Part shown: positions 15,797 to 24,410 of the stretch, one piece after another
How the letters are laid out: the number at the start of each line of letters is the position of its first letter
How positions within the stretch are numbered: the stretch's first letter is position 1
Assembly (NCBI GenBank): GCA_934477125.1
Contig: CAKSOL010000001.1
Location: 62,001 to 126,000, forward strand
Reading direction: 5' to 3'
Length of the DNA: 64,000 bases
Origin: an uncultured Eubacteriales bacterium
GTDB taxonomy: Bacteria; Bacillota; Clostridia; Oscillospirales; Acutalibacteraceae
Notes under the pieces: generated by a model
The model's input: the letters and a program-made list of their open reading frames with translations, nothing else
Told to the model about the DNA's origin: nothing
Databases searched by the model: none
Position numbers and translations under genes: made by a program

Positions 15797-17212
15797 TTAC
15801 AGCTCCTTTAATATTTTGCAAAGATAATTATATGTGCGTTCGGTGGACAACACCGAAAGGCGTTCGTTTACGGTATGGATGTCCCACATATCCGGACCTA
15901 TCGAAACGGCGTCAAAATCAGGCATTTTCTCGCAGAAAAGACCGCATTCAAGACCGGCGTGTATGGTTTTGACGGCAGGCTCGGCGCCGCTTTGCTCCTT
16001 ATATGCCTTTACGCATACGTCGCGCAGACGGGAATTTCTGCGGTATTCCCAGGCAGGATAGCAGCCGTGGGTAGAAAAGTCTGCACCGAACTTTCCGGCA
16101 AGAGTCCTCAGAGCGGAAAGCATTTCCTCCTTTTCCGCACCTGCGCTGCTCCTGACCGATATAACGGCGTTAAAGCAGCCGTTTTCAATATTGGTTATTC
16201 CGAGGTTCTGCGAGCTTTTGACAAACTGCGGATTTTCAGGCTCCATTGCGATAACTCCGCTTTTAACCTCGGAGAGAAAACCGAGAACGGCGTTATGAGA
16301 GGAGACGTCAAGCCGGGTTTCGACCGCAGGTAAAGAATTGACTTCGATTTTCAGTCCCGAATCGGTCGGTAAGACCGATTCTTTCGCAAATTTCTCCGCG
16401 CATTCCCTGACGGCTGCGGCGTTGCCGCAGGCAATAACACATTCGCAGGCGTTCGGAATAACGTTATCCTTAAATCCGCCGCCGAATGAAATCAGGCGGA
16501 ATTCCTCCGGAATTGAGCAAAGCAGCTGCGCAAGCAGCTTGCAGGCGTTCTGCCGTCCTTTATTTATATCAACACCGGAATGACCGCCCAAAAGTCCTCC
16601 GAGCGAGATTTTAAGACAGGGAATATTGTTTTTTTCAAAATTAACGGGAATACTGATATCGGATTTTGCTCCGCCCGCACAGCCTGCGGTTATAACGCCT
16701 TCCACGCCGGAATCAAGATTTATCAGAGTTGAAGCGCCGAGCGAGGAAACGTCAAGCGCCTGGGCGCCGTCCATCCCTACCTCCTCGTCAACCGTAAAAA
16801 CGGCGGTAACCGGCGGATGCGGCAGCCTGTCGTCCTCCAAAACCGCCAATATCATGGCAACGGCTATACCGTCGTCCGCTCCGAGGGTTGTACCGTCGGC
16901 AGAAAGCATATCTCCTTCCAGCCGCAGCCGCAGCCCGTCCTTTTTGAAATCTATGTCGCAGTCCGGAGTTTTTTCGCAGACCATATCCATATGCCCCTGC
17001 AATATAACCGGCGGATGCTCCTCGTAACCGGCGGACGCCTTTTTCTTTATTATTATGTTATTTAAAGAATCCTTTTTATACCAAAGACCGTGTTCCTCTG
17101 CAAACGCCGCGCAAAATTCGCTTATTTTCCCGGTGTTCCCGGAACCGTGAGGAACAGAGCAGATTTTTTCAAAATAATGAAATACCCGCTTGGGTGATAA
17201 TTCTTCAAGCAT
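15797..17212 (-). CDS. pepD: aminoacyl-histidine dipeptidase (PepD, M20C family)
   Basis: This cytosolic zinc peptidase of the beta-Ala-His dipeptidase family hydrolyses a broad range of dipeptides. The 471-residue product shows the M20 ligands in order: His and Asp in VILQGHMDMVCEK, Asp in TTLGADDGIAVAM, the catalytic pair in FTVDEEVGMDGA, and Asp in NLDSGVEG. The C-terminal metal-binding HAGLECG (KTIHAGLECGLF) is also present. GGGAGG lies 8 bases before the ATG at 17212; an upstream ATG at 17341 lies beyond the promoter and is rejected. The gene starts a two-gene operon with the M24 aminopeptidase. Confidence 0.93.
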   Translation of the reverse strand: MLEELSPKRVFHYFEKICSVPHGSGNTGKISEFCAAFAEEHGLWYKKDSLNNIIIKKKASAGYEEHPPVILQGHMDMVCEKTPDCDIDFKKDGLRLRLEGDMLSADGTTLGADDGIAVAMILAVLEDDRLPHPPVTAVFTVDEEVGMDGAQALDVSSLGASTLINLDSGVEGVITAGCAGGAKSDISIPVNFEKNNIPCLKISLGGLLGGHSGVDINKGRQNACKLLAQLLCSIPEEFRLISFGGGFKDNVIPNACECVIACGNAAAVRECAEKFAKESVLPTDSGLKIEVNSLPAVETRLDVSSHNAVLGFLSEVKSGVIAMEPENPQFVKSSQNLGITNIENGCFNAVISVRSSAGAEKEEMLSALRTLAGKFGADFSTHGCYPAWEYRRNSRLRDVCVKAYKEQSGAEPAVKTIHAGLECGLFCEKMPDFDAVSIGPDMWDIHTVNERLSVLSTERTYNYLCKILKEL

Positions 17213-17278
17213 TGAATAAGCCTCCCGATAAATCAGAAAAATATTCGGAAACAGCAATCCCGAATTACCTATTCCGTT

Positions 17279-17307
17279 ATTATAACAAATAAATGCCGTT
17301 TTTACAA
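17279..17307 (-). promoter_or_regulatory. sigma-A-type promoter of the pepD operon
   Basis: On the minus strand, TTGTAA (17307-17302) and a perfect TATAAT (17284-17279) are separated by 17 bases, about 67 bases before the chosen pepD start. Confidence 0.8.
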
Positions 17308-17380
17308 GCATTTTCAGCTTCTTATGATAATAATTACGCAAAAATGCTCAATTAAGTTATCATAATAAGGAAATTTCGAT

Positions 17381-17435
17381 TTTACGCAAATTTTACAAAA
17401 CTGCGGTATAGCATTTTACCGCAGCGGGGTATGAT
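17381..17435 (+). promoter_or_regulatory. possible Pho-box and -10 of the pst operon
   Basis: Direct repeats TTTACG (17381) and TTTACA (17392) are 11 bases apart, the spacing of PhoP-type half-sites in Firmicutes. They are followed by a small hairpin (CTGCGGTA/TACCGCAG) and a -10-like TATGAT at 17430-17435. There is no good -35 box, as expected for an activator-dependent promoter. Only two repeats are clear, so this stays tentative. Confidence 0.4.
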
Positions 17436-17523
17436 AATGATTGAAAGGCGCAGGAAAGCCTTTCGGGCAATAAATTCAGCCGGAAGAAGTGGCTGAAAAA
17501 AAGAATGTTAGGAGAAATCAAAA

Positions 17524-18411
17524 ATGAAAATCGGAAAATTAACAGCGGTTTTAACATCGGTACTGCTTGCAGCGACAGCTTTTGCGGGCTGTTCCGGCGG
17601 AGCGAAATCGGGAGACGCCTTTGACAGCGCAAAAGAAATAGGAGTCATATCGAGAGAAAGCGGTTCGGGAACGCGCGGCGCGTTTATAGAGCTGTTCGGA
17701 ATCGAGGAAAAGGATTCCGGCGGCAAAAAGGTTGATAAAACCACCGATTCCGCGGTTACGACCGACAAAACCTCGGTTATGATGACAACCGTTGCGGGCG
17801 ACCCTTATTCAATAGGTTATATTTCGCTCGGCTCGCTTAATAAAACGGTTAAGGCACTTAAAATCGACGGCGCAGAGGCTTCGGTCGAAAACATCAAGGC
17901 AGGCAGCTATAAGATTTCGCGTCCGTTCAATATCGTAACTAAGGACGGTTTAAGCGCAGCGGCTCAGGATTTCATAGATTTCATTATGAGCGCTGACGGT
18001 CAGAAGGTTATCGAGGACAACGGCTATATTCCGGTATCGGATGCTCCAGCCTACTCAGGAAAAGCCGACGGCGGAAAAATTGTTGTTGAGGGTTCAAGCT
18101 CCGTTACTCCGGTTATGGAAAAGCTAAAGGAAGCCTACCTCGCGAAAAATTCGGGCGTTACCATTGAGGTTCAGCAGGATGACTCCTCAACCGGAATAAC
18201 CGCTGCTGCCGAGGGCTCATGCGATATAGGTATGGCGTCCCGCGAGCTTAAAGACTCTGAAACCGCAAAGGGTGTCAAGTCAACAGTCATCGCAATGGAC
18301 GGTATCGCGGTTATAGTAAATAACGATTGTCCGGCAGAGGGACTGACAAGCGCGCAGGTAAAATCAATATTCACCGGAGAAACAAAAAAGTGGAGCGACG
18401 TTTTAGGCTGA
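17524..18411 (+). CDS. pstS: phosphate-binding lipoprotein PstS, halves in permuted order
   Basis: This protein binds phosphate outside the membrane for the PstCAB transporter. The 295-residue protein has a lipoprotein signal ending FAGC (Cys22). Residues about 35-175 hold the block normally found in the second half of PstS (ISRESGSGTRGAFIELFG, DPYSIGYISLGSL, ALKIDGAEA, SRPFNIVTK). Residues about 185-295 hold the block normally at the N-terminus (IVVEGSSSVTPVMEKLKEAY, IGMASRELKDSE, VIAMDGIAVIVNNDCP, VKSIFTGETKKWSDV). The two halves are complete but swapped, a circular permutation. GTTAGGAG precedes the ATG. It is the first gene of pstSCAB-phoU and a two-component pair. Confidence 0.9.
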   Translation: MKIGKLTAVLTSVLLAATAFAGCSGGAKSGDAFDSAKEIGVISRESGSGTRGAFIELFGIEEKDSGGKKVDKTTDSAVTTDKTSVMMTTVAGDPYSIGYISLGSLNKTVKALKIDGAEASVENIKAGSYKISRPFNIVTKDGLSAAAQDFIDFIMSADGQKVIEDNGYIPVSDAPAYSGKADGGKIVVEGSSSVTPVMEKLKEAYLAKNSGVTIEVQQDDSSTGITAAAEGSCDIGMASRELKDSETAKGVKSTVIAMDGIAVIVNNDCPAEGLTSAQVKSIFTGETKKWSDVLG

Positions 18412-18472
18412 GCCTAAACGCAGATATTTCTGTGAAACAATACTGCGACCATCCTTAAATGTGGAGAGGCTT

Positions 18473-19324
18473 ATGAAAAAAATCAGAGAAACATTGATGC
18501 ACATAGTATTCATGCTCACCGCCTGCATATCCATTGCGGCGGTGGTGCTTATATGTGTGTTTTTACTCGGAAACGGCGTACCGGCAATCGCCAAGGTCGG
18601 CGTTTTTAAGTTTTTATTCGGTATGAGATGGAGACCGGAAAACGATATCTACGGAATTTTTCCGATGATTGTCGGCAGTCTCTATGTTACCGCCGGCGCG
18701 CTTGTGATAGGAGTTCCGATAGGAGTTCTTACGGCGGTGTTTATGGCTGAGTTCTGCCCGAAAAGACTTTATTCGGTATTAAAGCCGGCATTTAACCTTA
18801 TGGCGGGTATTCCCTCGGTTGTTTATGGCTTTTTCGGTCTGGTTGTTCTGGTGCCGTTCGTCCGAAACTATATAGGCGGCAGAGGGCTCAGCGTCCTCAC
18901 GGCGTCGGTTCTGCTCGGACTTATGATACTGCCCACTATTATCAGCGTTTCCGAGGCGGCGATAAGAGCGGTTCCGAGAAGCTATTACGAGGGCGGACTT
19001 GCTCTCGGCGCTTCTCATGAGCGCAGCGTTTTCAGGGCTGCCGTTCCGGCGGCGAAAAGCGGTATATTCGCCGGAATAATCTTAGGGGTAGGCAGAGCAA
19101 TAGGCGAAACGATGGCGGTTATGATGGTTGCCGGAAATCAGGCGGTTATCCCCGACAGCCTTACAGCCGGCGTGCGTACTCTCACCACCAATATAGTGCT
19201 TGAAATGGGATACGCTACCGACCTGCACCGCGAGGTTCTGATTGCAACGGCGGTTGTACTGTTCGTGTTTATCCTTATAATAAATCTGTCGTTTTCCCTG
19301 GTGAAAAGAAAGGGAGCAAAATGA
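18473..19324 (+). CDS. pstC: phosphate ABC transporter permease PstC
   Basis: This is one of two membrane channel subunits for high-affinity phosphate uptake. The 283-residue product has about six spans, the family block MAGIPSVVYGFFGLVVLVPF and the coupling loop SYYEGGLALGASHERSVFRA, followed by GVGRAIGETMAVMMVAGN. The ATG at 18473 was chosen over the GTG at 18461 because GGAGAGG lies just before it. It lies 61 bases after pstS, and its stop overlaps the pstA start (ATGA). Confidence 0.95.
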   Translation: MKKIRETLMHIVFMLTACISIAAVVLICVFLLGNGVPAIAKVGVFKFLFGMRWRPENDIYGIFPMIVGSLYVTAGALVIGVPIGVLTAVFMAEFCPKRLYSVLKPAFNLMAGIPSVVYGFFGLVVLVPFVRNYIGGRGLSVLTASVLLGLMILPTIISVSEAAIRAVPRSYYEGGLALGASHERSVFRAAVPAAKSGIFAGIILGVGRAIGETMAVMMVAGNQAVIPDSLTAGVRTLTTNIVLEMGYATDLHREVLIATAVVLFVFILIINLSFSLVKRKGAK

Positions 19325-20187
19325 AAAGAAGCTTTTCTGTCAGAATGAAGGAATACCGGCGCGATCCGCTGTCGCTCATACTGAAGCTTGCGGTATGGCT
19401 TGCGGCGGCGGTAACCGTTACCGCGCTGGTGTTCGTTATCGTATATATTCTTATAAAAGGTATTCCTCATTTAAAGCCGGAGCTGTTTGACTGGAAATAT
19501 AATTCGGAAAATGTTTCGCTGACCCCCGCGCTTATAAACACGCTGTTTATGACCGTGCTTTCGCTGCTGATTGCGGTTCCCGTAGGAATAGGGGCGGCGG
19601 TATACTTAACCGAATATGCGCGCCGCGGAAATAAGCTTGTCGGAGCAGTAAGGGTAACCGCCGAAACGCTTTCGGGTATTCCGTCGATAGTATACGGTCT
19701 TTTCGGCTCGCTTTTCTTTGTTAAGGCGCTGCATCTGGGACTTTCGCTCCTTTCCGGCGCTCTGACCCTCGGTATTATGATACTTCCACTGATTATGCGG
19801 ACGACCGAGGAGGCTCTGACCGCCGTTCCGGACAGCTACCGCGAGGGCAGCTTCGGTCTCGGCGCGGGCAGACTGCGAACCGTTTTTAAAATAGTGCTTC
19901 CGAGCGCGGTTCCGGGTATCCTTTCCGGAGTTATTTTGGGAATAGGAAGAATAGTCGGAGAGTCGGCAGCTTTGATTTTTACAGCCGGAACCGTTGCGGA
20001 AATTGCCTCAACGCCTATGAAATCCGCCCGGACCCTTTCGGTGCATATGTATGTAATATCCGGCGAGGGGCTTTATATCGACCAGACCTATGCGACGGCG
20101 GTGGTGCTGCTTGTGTTTGTGGTGATTATAAACGCGCTGTCGTCATTTGCCGCGGCAAGGATAGGGAGGAATAAAGAAAATGGATAA
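19321..20187 (+). CDS. pstA: phosphate ABC transporter permease PstA
   Basis: This is the second channel subunit of the phosphate transporter. The 288-residue protein has LSGIPSIVYGLFGSLFF, an EAA-type loop (DSYREGSFGLGAGRLRTVFK) and GIGRIVGESAALIFTAGT, with about six membrane spans. Its start overlaps the pstC stop by 4 bases, and its end overlaps pstB by 8 bases, so stoichiometric translation is likely. Confidence 0.95.
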   Translation: MKRSFSVRMKEYRRDPLSLILKLAVWLAAAVTVTALVFVIVYILIKGIPHLKPELFDWKYNSENVSLTPALINTLFMTVLSLLIAVPVGIGAAVYLTEYARRGNKLVGAVRVTAETLSGIPSIVYGLFGSLFFVKALHLGLSLLSGALTLGIMILPLIMRTTEEALTAVPDSYREGSFGLGAGRLRTVFKIVLPSAVPGILSGVILGIGRIVGESAALIFTAGTVAEIASTPMKSARTLSVHMYVISGEGLYIDQTYATAVVLLVFVVIINALSSFAAARIGRNKENG

Positions 20188-20929
20188 GATAACCGTTGAA
20201 AATCTCGATTTATATTACACGAATTTTCACGCGCTTAAATCGGTGAATCTGAAAATACCGGAAAATGAGATAACCGCATTTATCGGTCCGTCAGGCTGCG
20301 GAAAATCAACCCTGCTCAAAACCCTTAACCGAATGAACGATCTCGTTGAGGGCTGCCGGATAACCGGAAAGGTTCTGCTTGAGGATAAGGATATATACGG
20401 CGATATGGATATCAACCTGCTCAGAAAAAGGGTCGGAATGGTTTTTCAGAAGCCCAATCCGTTTCCGATGAGTATTTATGATAACATTGCTTTCGGTCCG
20501 AGAACTCACGGCGTAAGGTCAAAGGCAAAGCTTGACGATATCGTTGAACGCTCGCTGAGAGGCGCGGCTATATGGGACGAGGTTAAAGACAGACTGAAAA
20601 AATCCGCGCTCGGAATGTCGGGAGGTCAGCAGCAGAGGCTTTGCATAGCCCGCGCGCTGGCGGTAAATCCCGAGGTTCTGCTGATGGATGAGCCGACAAG
20701 CGCTCTTGATCCGATTTCAACTGCAAAAATAGAGGATCTTGCAACTGAGCTTAAAAAGCAGTATACTATAATCATAGTAACCCACAATATGCAGCAGGCG
20801 GTAAGAATTTCGGATAAAACAGCCTTCTTTCTTCTCGGAGAGGTTGTTGAATTCGGTCAGACCGAGCAGCTGTTTTCAATGCCGCGCGATAAGCGCACCG
20901 AGGATTATATAACAGGGAGGTTCGGATAA
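20180..20929 (+). CDS. pstB: phosphate ABC transporter ATP-binding protein PstB
   Basis: This ATPase drives phosphate import. The 249-residue product shows Walker A GPSGCGKST (35-43), the PstB-typical LKTLNRMNDLV, VGMVFQKPNPFPMSIYDNI, signature MSGGQQQRLCIARAL, Walker B LLMDEPTSALDPIS and switch VTHNMQQAVRISD. A GGAGG ribosome site precedes it inside pstA. It overlaps phoU by 1 base (TAATG). Confidence 0.97.
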   Translation: MDKITVENLDLYYTNFHALKSVNLKIPENEITAFIGPSGCGKSTLLKTLNRMNDLVEGCRITGKVLLEDKDIYGDMDINLLRKRVGMVFQKPNPFPMSIYDNIAFGPRTHGVRSKAKLDDIVERSLRGAAIWDEVKDRLKKSALGMSGGQQQRLCIARALAVNPEVLLMDEPTSALDPISTAKIEDLATELKKQYTIIIVTHNMQQAVRISDKTAFFLLGEVVEFGQTEQLFSMPRDKRTEDYITGRFG

Positions 20930-21576
20930 TGCGTTCCAAATTCGACGAACAGCTTTTGCAGCTCAATACCGAAATCATAAAATTGGGGGCGCTTTGCGAA
21001 AATATTATTGCTATGTCGGCAAAAGCGCTTTTAGAGGGAGACGAGTCCCTGGCTGCCGAGGTAACCGAGCTTTCGGGCAAAATAGAGCGCAAGGAGCGCG
21101 ATATCGAGGAGATGTGCCTAAGACTGCTTTTACAGCAGCAGCCGGTTGCCGGAGATTTGCGGGTAATATCCTCGGCGCTTAAAATGGTAACGGATATGGA
21201 GAGAATAGGTCATCAGTCAGCCGATATTGCCGACATACTGACCTCGGCGCATATTTCTCCGCCAGATGACTCGCTCCCTATTCACGATATGGCGCAGGCG
21301 GCTATTAAAATGGTGACTGGCAGCGTTGACGCATTCGTTAAAAAGGATGTTGCCGCCGCGCGCGAGGTTATCAGCTACGACGATGTTGTTGACGCGGGCT
21401 TTGACCGGGTTAAAAACGCGCTTATCGAAATGTTCAGCAAGCCTGAGACCGACGGTGAATACGCTATCGACCTTCTTATGATAGCAAAATATTTTGAACG
21501 TATAGGAGACCACGCGGTCAATATTGCCGGATGGGTACTGTTTTCGATAACGGGAGACCGCGGAACGTTAAGCTGA
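20929..21576 (+). CDS. phoU: phosphate signalling protein PhoU
   Basis: PhoU links transporter activity to the Pho two-component system and limits phosphate uptake. The 215-residue all-helical protein has the two repeated PhoU units, each carrying an E/DxxxD metal-binding pattern (ELSGKIERKERDIEEMC and ISYDDVVDAGFDRVK). It also has the conserved LRVISSALKMVTDMERIGHQ and a second-copy equivalent, LLMIAKYFERIGDHAVNIA. It starts on the last base of the pstB stop codon and is followed after 32 bases by the response regulator. Confidence 0.95.
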   Translation: MRSKFDEQLLQLNTEIIKLGALCENIIAMSAKALLEGDESLAAEVTELSGKIERKERDIEEMCLRLLLQQQPVAGDLRVISSALKMVTDMERIGHQSADIADILTSAHISPPDDSLPIHDMAQAAIKMVTGSVDAFVKKDVAAAREVISYDDVVDAGFDRVKNALIEMFSKPETDGEYAIDLLMIAKYFERIGDHAVNIAGWVLFSITGDRGTLS

Positions 21577-21608
21577 AAACAACAGGCTGAAAAGGAAGTT
21601 GAGAAGCT

Positions 21609-22283
21609 ATGATCTATTGTGTTGAGGACGACAGCAGCATACGCGAGCTTATGGTTTATACTCTCAAGGCGTCGGGATATGACGCCGAGGGCTTTGAAAA
21701 TGCCGACGGGCTTTACGGCGCTCTTTCAAGGGAGACGCCGCAGCTTATAATGCTTGATATAATGCTGCCGGGAGAGGATGGAATTTCCATTCTTAAAAAG
21801 CTGCGCGCAAACGCCAAAACCGCCGGAATCCCGGTTATAATGGCGAGCGCGAAGGGAACGGAGTACGATAAGGTTATAGGCCTTGACTTAGGAGCGGACG
21901 ATTATCTCGCAAAGCCGTTCGGAATGATGGAAATGGTGTCCCGCGTCAGGGCCGTTCTCCGGCGGAGTAATGCGGATAACGCGCCCGAAACAATTAAAAT
22001 CGGCAGGCTTGAAATGAGGGATGCCGAGCATAAGGTTATTGCCGCCGGCGCACAGGTTCAGCTGACATTAAAGGAGTATGAGCTGCTGCGTCTGCTTATG
22101 GAAAACCATGGCAGGGCGTATACCAGGGATCAGCTGCTTATGTCGGTCTGGGATTCCGATTATTTCGGAGAAACCAGAACGGTTGACGTTCATATAGGAA
22201 CTCTCAGAACAAAGCTCGGAGAATGCGGCGGCTATATTCAAACCGTGCGGGGAGTAGGCTATAAGCTGGAGGAAAATATATGA
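21609..22283 (+). CDS. phoP: OmpR/PhoB-family phosphate response regulator
   Basis: This DNA-binding regulator probably activates the pst operon under phosphate limitation. The 224-residue protein has a receiver domain (acidic pocket EDD at 6-8, phospho-acceptor Asp50 in LIMLDIMLPGEDG, Lys102 in YLAKPFG). A C-terminal winged helix follows (LTLKEYELLRLLMENHGRAY, TRTVDVHIGTLRTKLG). Location directly after phoU and overlap by 4 bases with the kinase identify it as the PhoP/PhoB-type regulator. The symbol follows Bacillus usage; target sites may be the repeats at 17381-17397. Confidence 0.88.
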   Translation: MIYCVEDDSSIRELMVYTLKASGYDAEGFENADGLYGALSRETPQLIMLDIMLPGEDGISILKKLRANAKTAGIPVIMASAKGTEYDKVIGLDLGADDYLAKPFGMMEMVSRVRAVLRRSNADNAPETIKIGRLEMRDAEHKVIAAGAQVQLTLKEYELLRLLMENHGRAYTRDQLLMSVWDSDYFGETRTVDVHIGTLRTKLGECGGYIQTVRGVGYKLEENI

Positions 22284-23938
22284 CAAAGCGTATTTTTCGG
22301 TCTATTTGTATTGCGGCGCTTGCGGTGCTTGCAGCCTCGGCAGTCCTGATAATGGGAATGCTTTATGATTATTTTTCAGGGGTTCAGAAAAAACAGCTGC
22401 GTTCTCAGACTGCCATTGCGGCTCACGGTATAGCGAACGAGGGCGTTTCTTTCTTTTATAATTTCGACCCCGGAGATTTGAGGGTGACCTGGGTATCGCC
22501 GGACGGCACCGTGCTTTACGATACTCAGTCCGATTCCGAAAAAATGGAAAATCACCTTGAGCGAAAGGAAATAAAGGAAGCTGTTAAAAACGGCTACGGT
22601 GAAAGCGAACGCTATTCCGATACCCTGACCGAGCGGCTTTATTATTCCGCTCAGCGTTTGCCGGACGGCAGTATAGTCAGGCTTGCGGTAACTCAGAATT
22701 CCGTAGTTGCAATAGTTATAGGAATGCTCAGACCGATATGCATAGTTTTTGTTATCGCTGTAGTTCTTTCCCTGATTTTGGCGTCAAGCCTTTCAAAAAG
22801 AATTGTAAAGCCGCTCAACGATATCGACCTTGACAACCCGCTTGCAAACGAGGGCTATGACGAGCTTTCTCCGCTTTTGCGCAGAATAGACGCCCAGCAG
22901 CGGCAGCTCAGGCGGCAAAAGCAGGCTCTTGAACGCCGCAAGGACGAATTTTCCGCCGTTACGGGCAATATGAACGAGGGACTGATGCTGCTGAACCGCG
23001 ACGGTATTATTCTTACGATGAATCCTGCGGCAGCAAAAATTCTTCAGGCGGACGGCGACAGCGCCGGCAAGGAAATCCTGACGGTAAACCGTTCGATGGA
23101 AATGATTGACGCCGTGCGCAAGGTGCAGAACGGAGAACATTCGGAGCATATTATCTCTATCGGCGAAAACAAATTCAGGCTTGAGGTTAATCCGATAGAA
23201 ACAAACGGAGAGCTTTCCGGCGCGGCGGTTCTGCTTTGCGACGTTACCGCGAGAGAGCAGGCGGAGCAGCAGCGCCGTGAATTTACGGCTAATGTTTCCC
23301 ACGAGCTTAAAACTCCGCTCCATTCAATATCCGGATATGCTGAGCTGATTGTAAACGGTATGGCAAAGCCGGAGGATATTCCGGAATTTGCGCAGAAAAT
23401 ATATACCGAAGCAAAAAGACTGATTGCGCTGGTTGAGGATATTATCCGCCTTTCCCGGCTCGATGAGGGAATGCCGGAGGCAAACCGCGAAACTGTTGAG
23501 CTTTTCGGCGCGGCTGAGGCTGTAACCGAGCAGCTGCGCAGTCAGGCTGAAAAAGCCGGCGTAAGCCTTTCGCTGACAGGCGATACCGCCGAAATTGCCG
23601 GAGCGGGTCAGCTTGTCAACGGAATTATATATAATCTCTGCGATAACGCGATAAAATATAACAAGCCGGGCGGCAGCGTTGAAATAACGGTTAAAAACGA
23701 AGAAAACGATGCTGTGCTTTGCGTAAGGGATACCGGAATAGGTATTCCGGCGAGCGATATTGAGCGGGTGTTTGAACGCTTTTACCGGGTTGATAAAAGC
23801 CGCTCGAAAAATGCCGGAGGAACCGGTCTCGGACTTTCGATTGTTAAGCATTCCGCAGGTGTTTTGGGAGCAAGAATTGATATCAAAAGCCGGATGAATG
23901 AGGGAACGGCTGTAACGGTATATTTTCCGAAACAATAA
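22280..23938 (+). CDS. phoR: phosphate sensor histidine kinase PhoR
   Basis: This membrane kinase partners the preceding regulator. The 552-residue protein has an N-terminal span (7-30), a roughly 120-residue outer sensor segment (SPDGTVLYDTQSDSEKMENH), a second span at about 145-170, and a PAS-like domain at about 225-320. HisKA follows with FTANVSHELKTPLHSISGYA (phospho-His near 342), then the HATPase boxes YNLCDNAIKYN, RDTGIGIP and GGTGLGLSIVKH. ATGA overlap with the regulator implies coupled translation. It ends the Pho operon, followed by a terminator. Confidence 0.92.
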   Translation: MTKRIFRSICIAALAVLAASAVLIMGMLYDYFSGVQKKQLRSQTAIAAHGIANEGVSFFYNFDPGDLRVTWVSPDGTVLYDTQSDSEKMENHLERKEIKEAVKNGYGESERYSDTLTERLYYSAQRLPDGSIVRLAVTQNSVVAIVIGMLRPICIVFVIAVVLSLILASSLSKRIVKPLNDIDLDNPLANEGYDELSPLLRRIDAQQRQLRRQKQALERRKDEFSAVTGNMNEGLMLLNRDGIILTMNPAAAKILQADGDSAGKEILTVNRSMEMIDAVRKVQNGEHSEHIISIGENKFRLEVNPIETNGELSGAAVLLCDVTAREQAEQQRREFTANVSHELKTPLHSISGYAELIVNGMAKPEDIPEFAQKIYTEAKRLIALVEDIIRLSRLDEGMPEANRETVELFGAAEAVTEQLRSQAEKAGVSLSLTGDTAEIAGAGQLVNGIIYNLCDNAIKYNKPGGSVEITVKNEENDAVLCVRDTGIGIPASDIERVFERFYRVDKSRSKNAGGTGLGLSIVKHSAGVLGARIDIKSRMNEGTAVTVYFPKQ

Positions 23939-23965
23939 AATAAGCTTTGATTTTCTCTTTTAATA

Positions 23966-24020
23966 AAATGCTGCTGAAGCTCAGGTTAAATAACCGCGGT
24001 CTCAGCAGCATTTATTTTTT
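23966..24020 (+). terminator. intrinsic terminator of the Pho operon
   Basis: AAATGCTGCTGA (23966-23977) pairs with TCAGCAGCATTT (24002-24013), followed by a T-rich run to 24020. It lies 28 bases after the phoR stop. Confidence 0.85.
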
Positions 24021-24029
24021 TGTAAGGTC

Positions 24030-24057
24030 TTGAAAAATACGTTAAAAGTGGTAAAAT
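24030..24057 (+). promoter_or_regulatory. possible promoter separated from its gene by the MITE
   Basis: TTGAAA (24030-24035) and TAAAAT (24052-24057) are 16 bases apart with an extended TGG before the -10. The next plus-strand gene starts at 24411, on the far side of the 274-base inverted-repeat element, so this promoter would now have a long leader. Confidence 0.4.
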
Positions 24058-24109
24058 ATTTCTGAAACATAAATCGGACAAAGCAAAACGAATATTTTCA
24101 CGCTTTGTC

Positions 24110-24383
24110 TAGACAATACAATCAGGATACAATGCTTTTTTGAAGAAACGGTGCCGTTATCGGCATTGTTGCCCTCCGCTCACAATACGTCAGTATCTTT
24201 AAGTTGGGCGCCGCGCCGCTAAACAGCGCCGTTTTCTTACAAAATCTGCGACCCATAGCAAGAAAATTTTTTCGCTTATGAAGTCGAGGGATGCAGGAAT
24301 ACTGCCGTATTTCAAATGACGAGACAATATAATCGGACAAATTTTCCGCTATGGGAAGTATTGTGCCCTAATTGTATTGTCTA
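24110..24383. mobile_element. MITE-like element with ~29-bp terminal inverted repeats
   Basis: The ends are inverted copies: both read TAGACAATACAAT inward, then [C/T]AGG[A/G][T/C]ACAAT[G/A]CTT, about 24 of 29 bases identical. Both ends abut TA, matching the TA target duplication of IS630/Tc1-mariner-type transposons. The 274-base interior has no credible gene: the 72-codon minus-strand frame lacks a recognisable domain. It therefore looks like a non-autonomous element mobilised in trans. It fills most of the 470-base gap between phoR and the next gene. The family assignment is inference. Confidence 0.7.
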
Positions 24384-24410
24384 TGCGCAAAAAGGAAGAT
24401 CGAGGCAAAA

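Noticed and set aside
24122..24340. A 72-codon minus-strand frame inside the inverted-repeat element, considered as a transposase remnant
   Set aside because: It is too short, has no DDE or helix-turn-helix motif and no ribosome site; treated as a chance frame within the MITE-like element.
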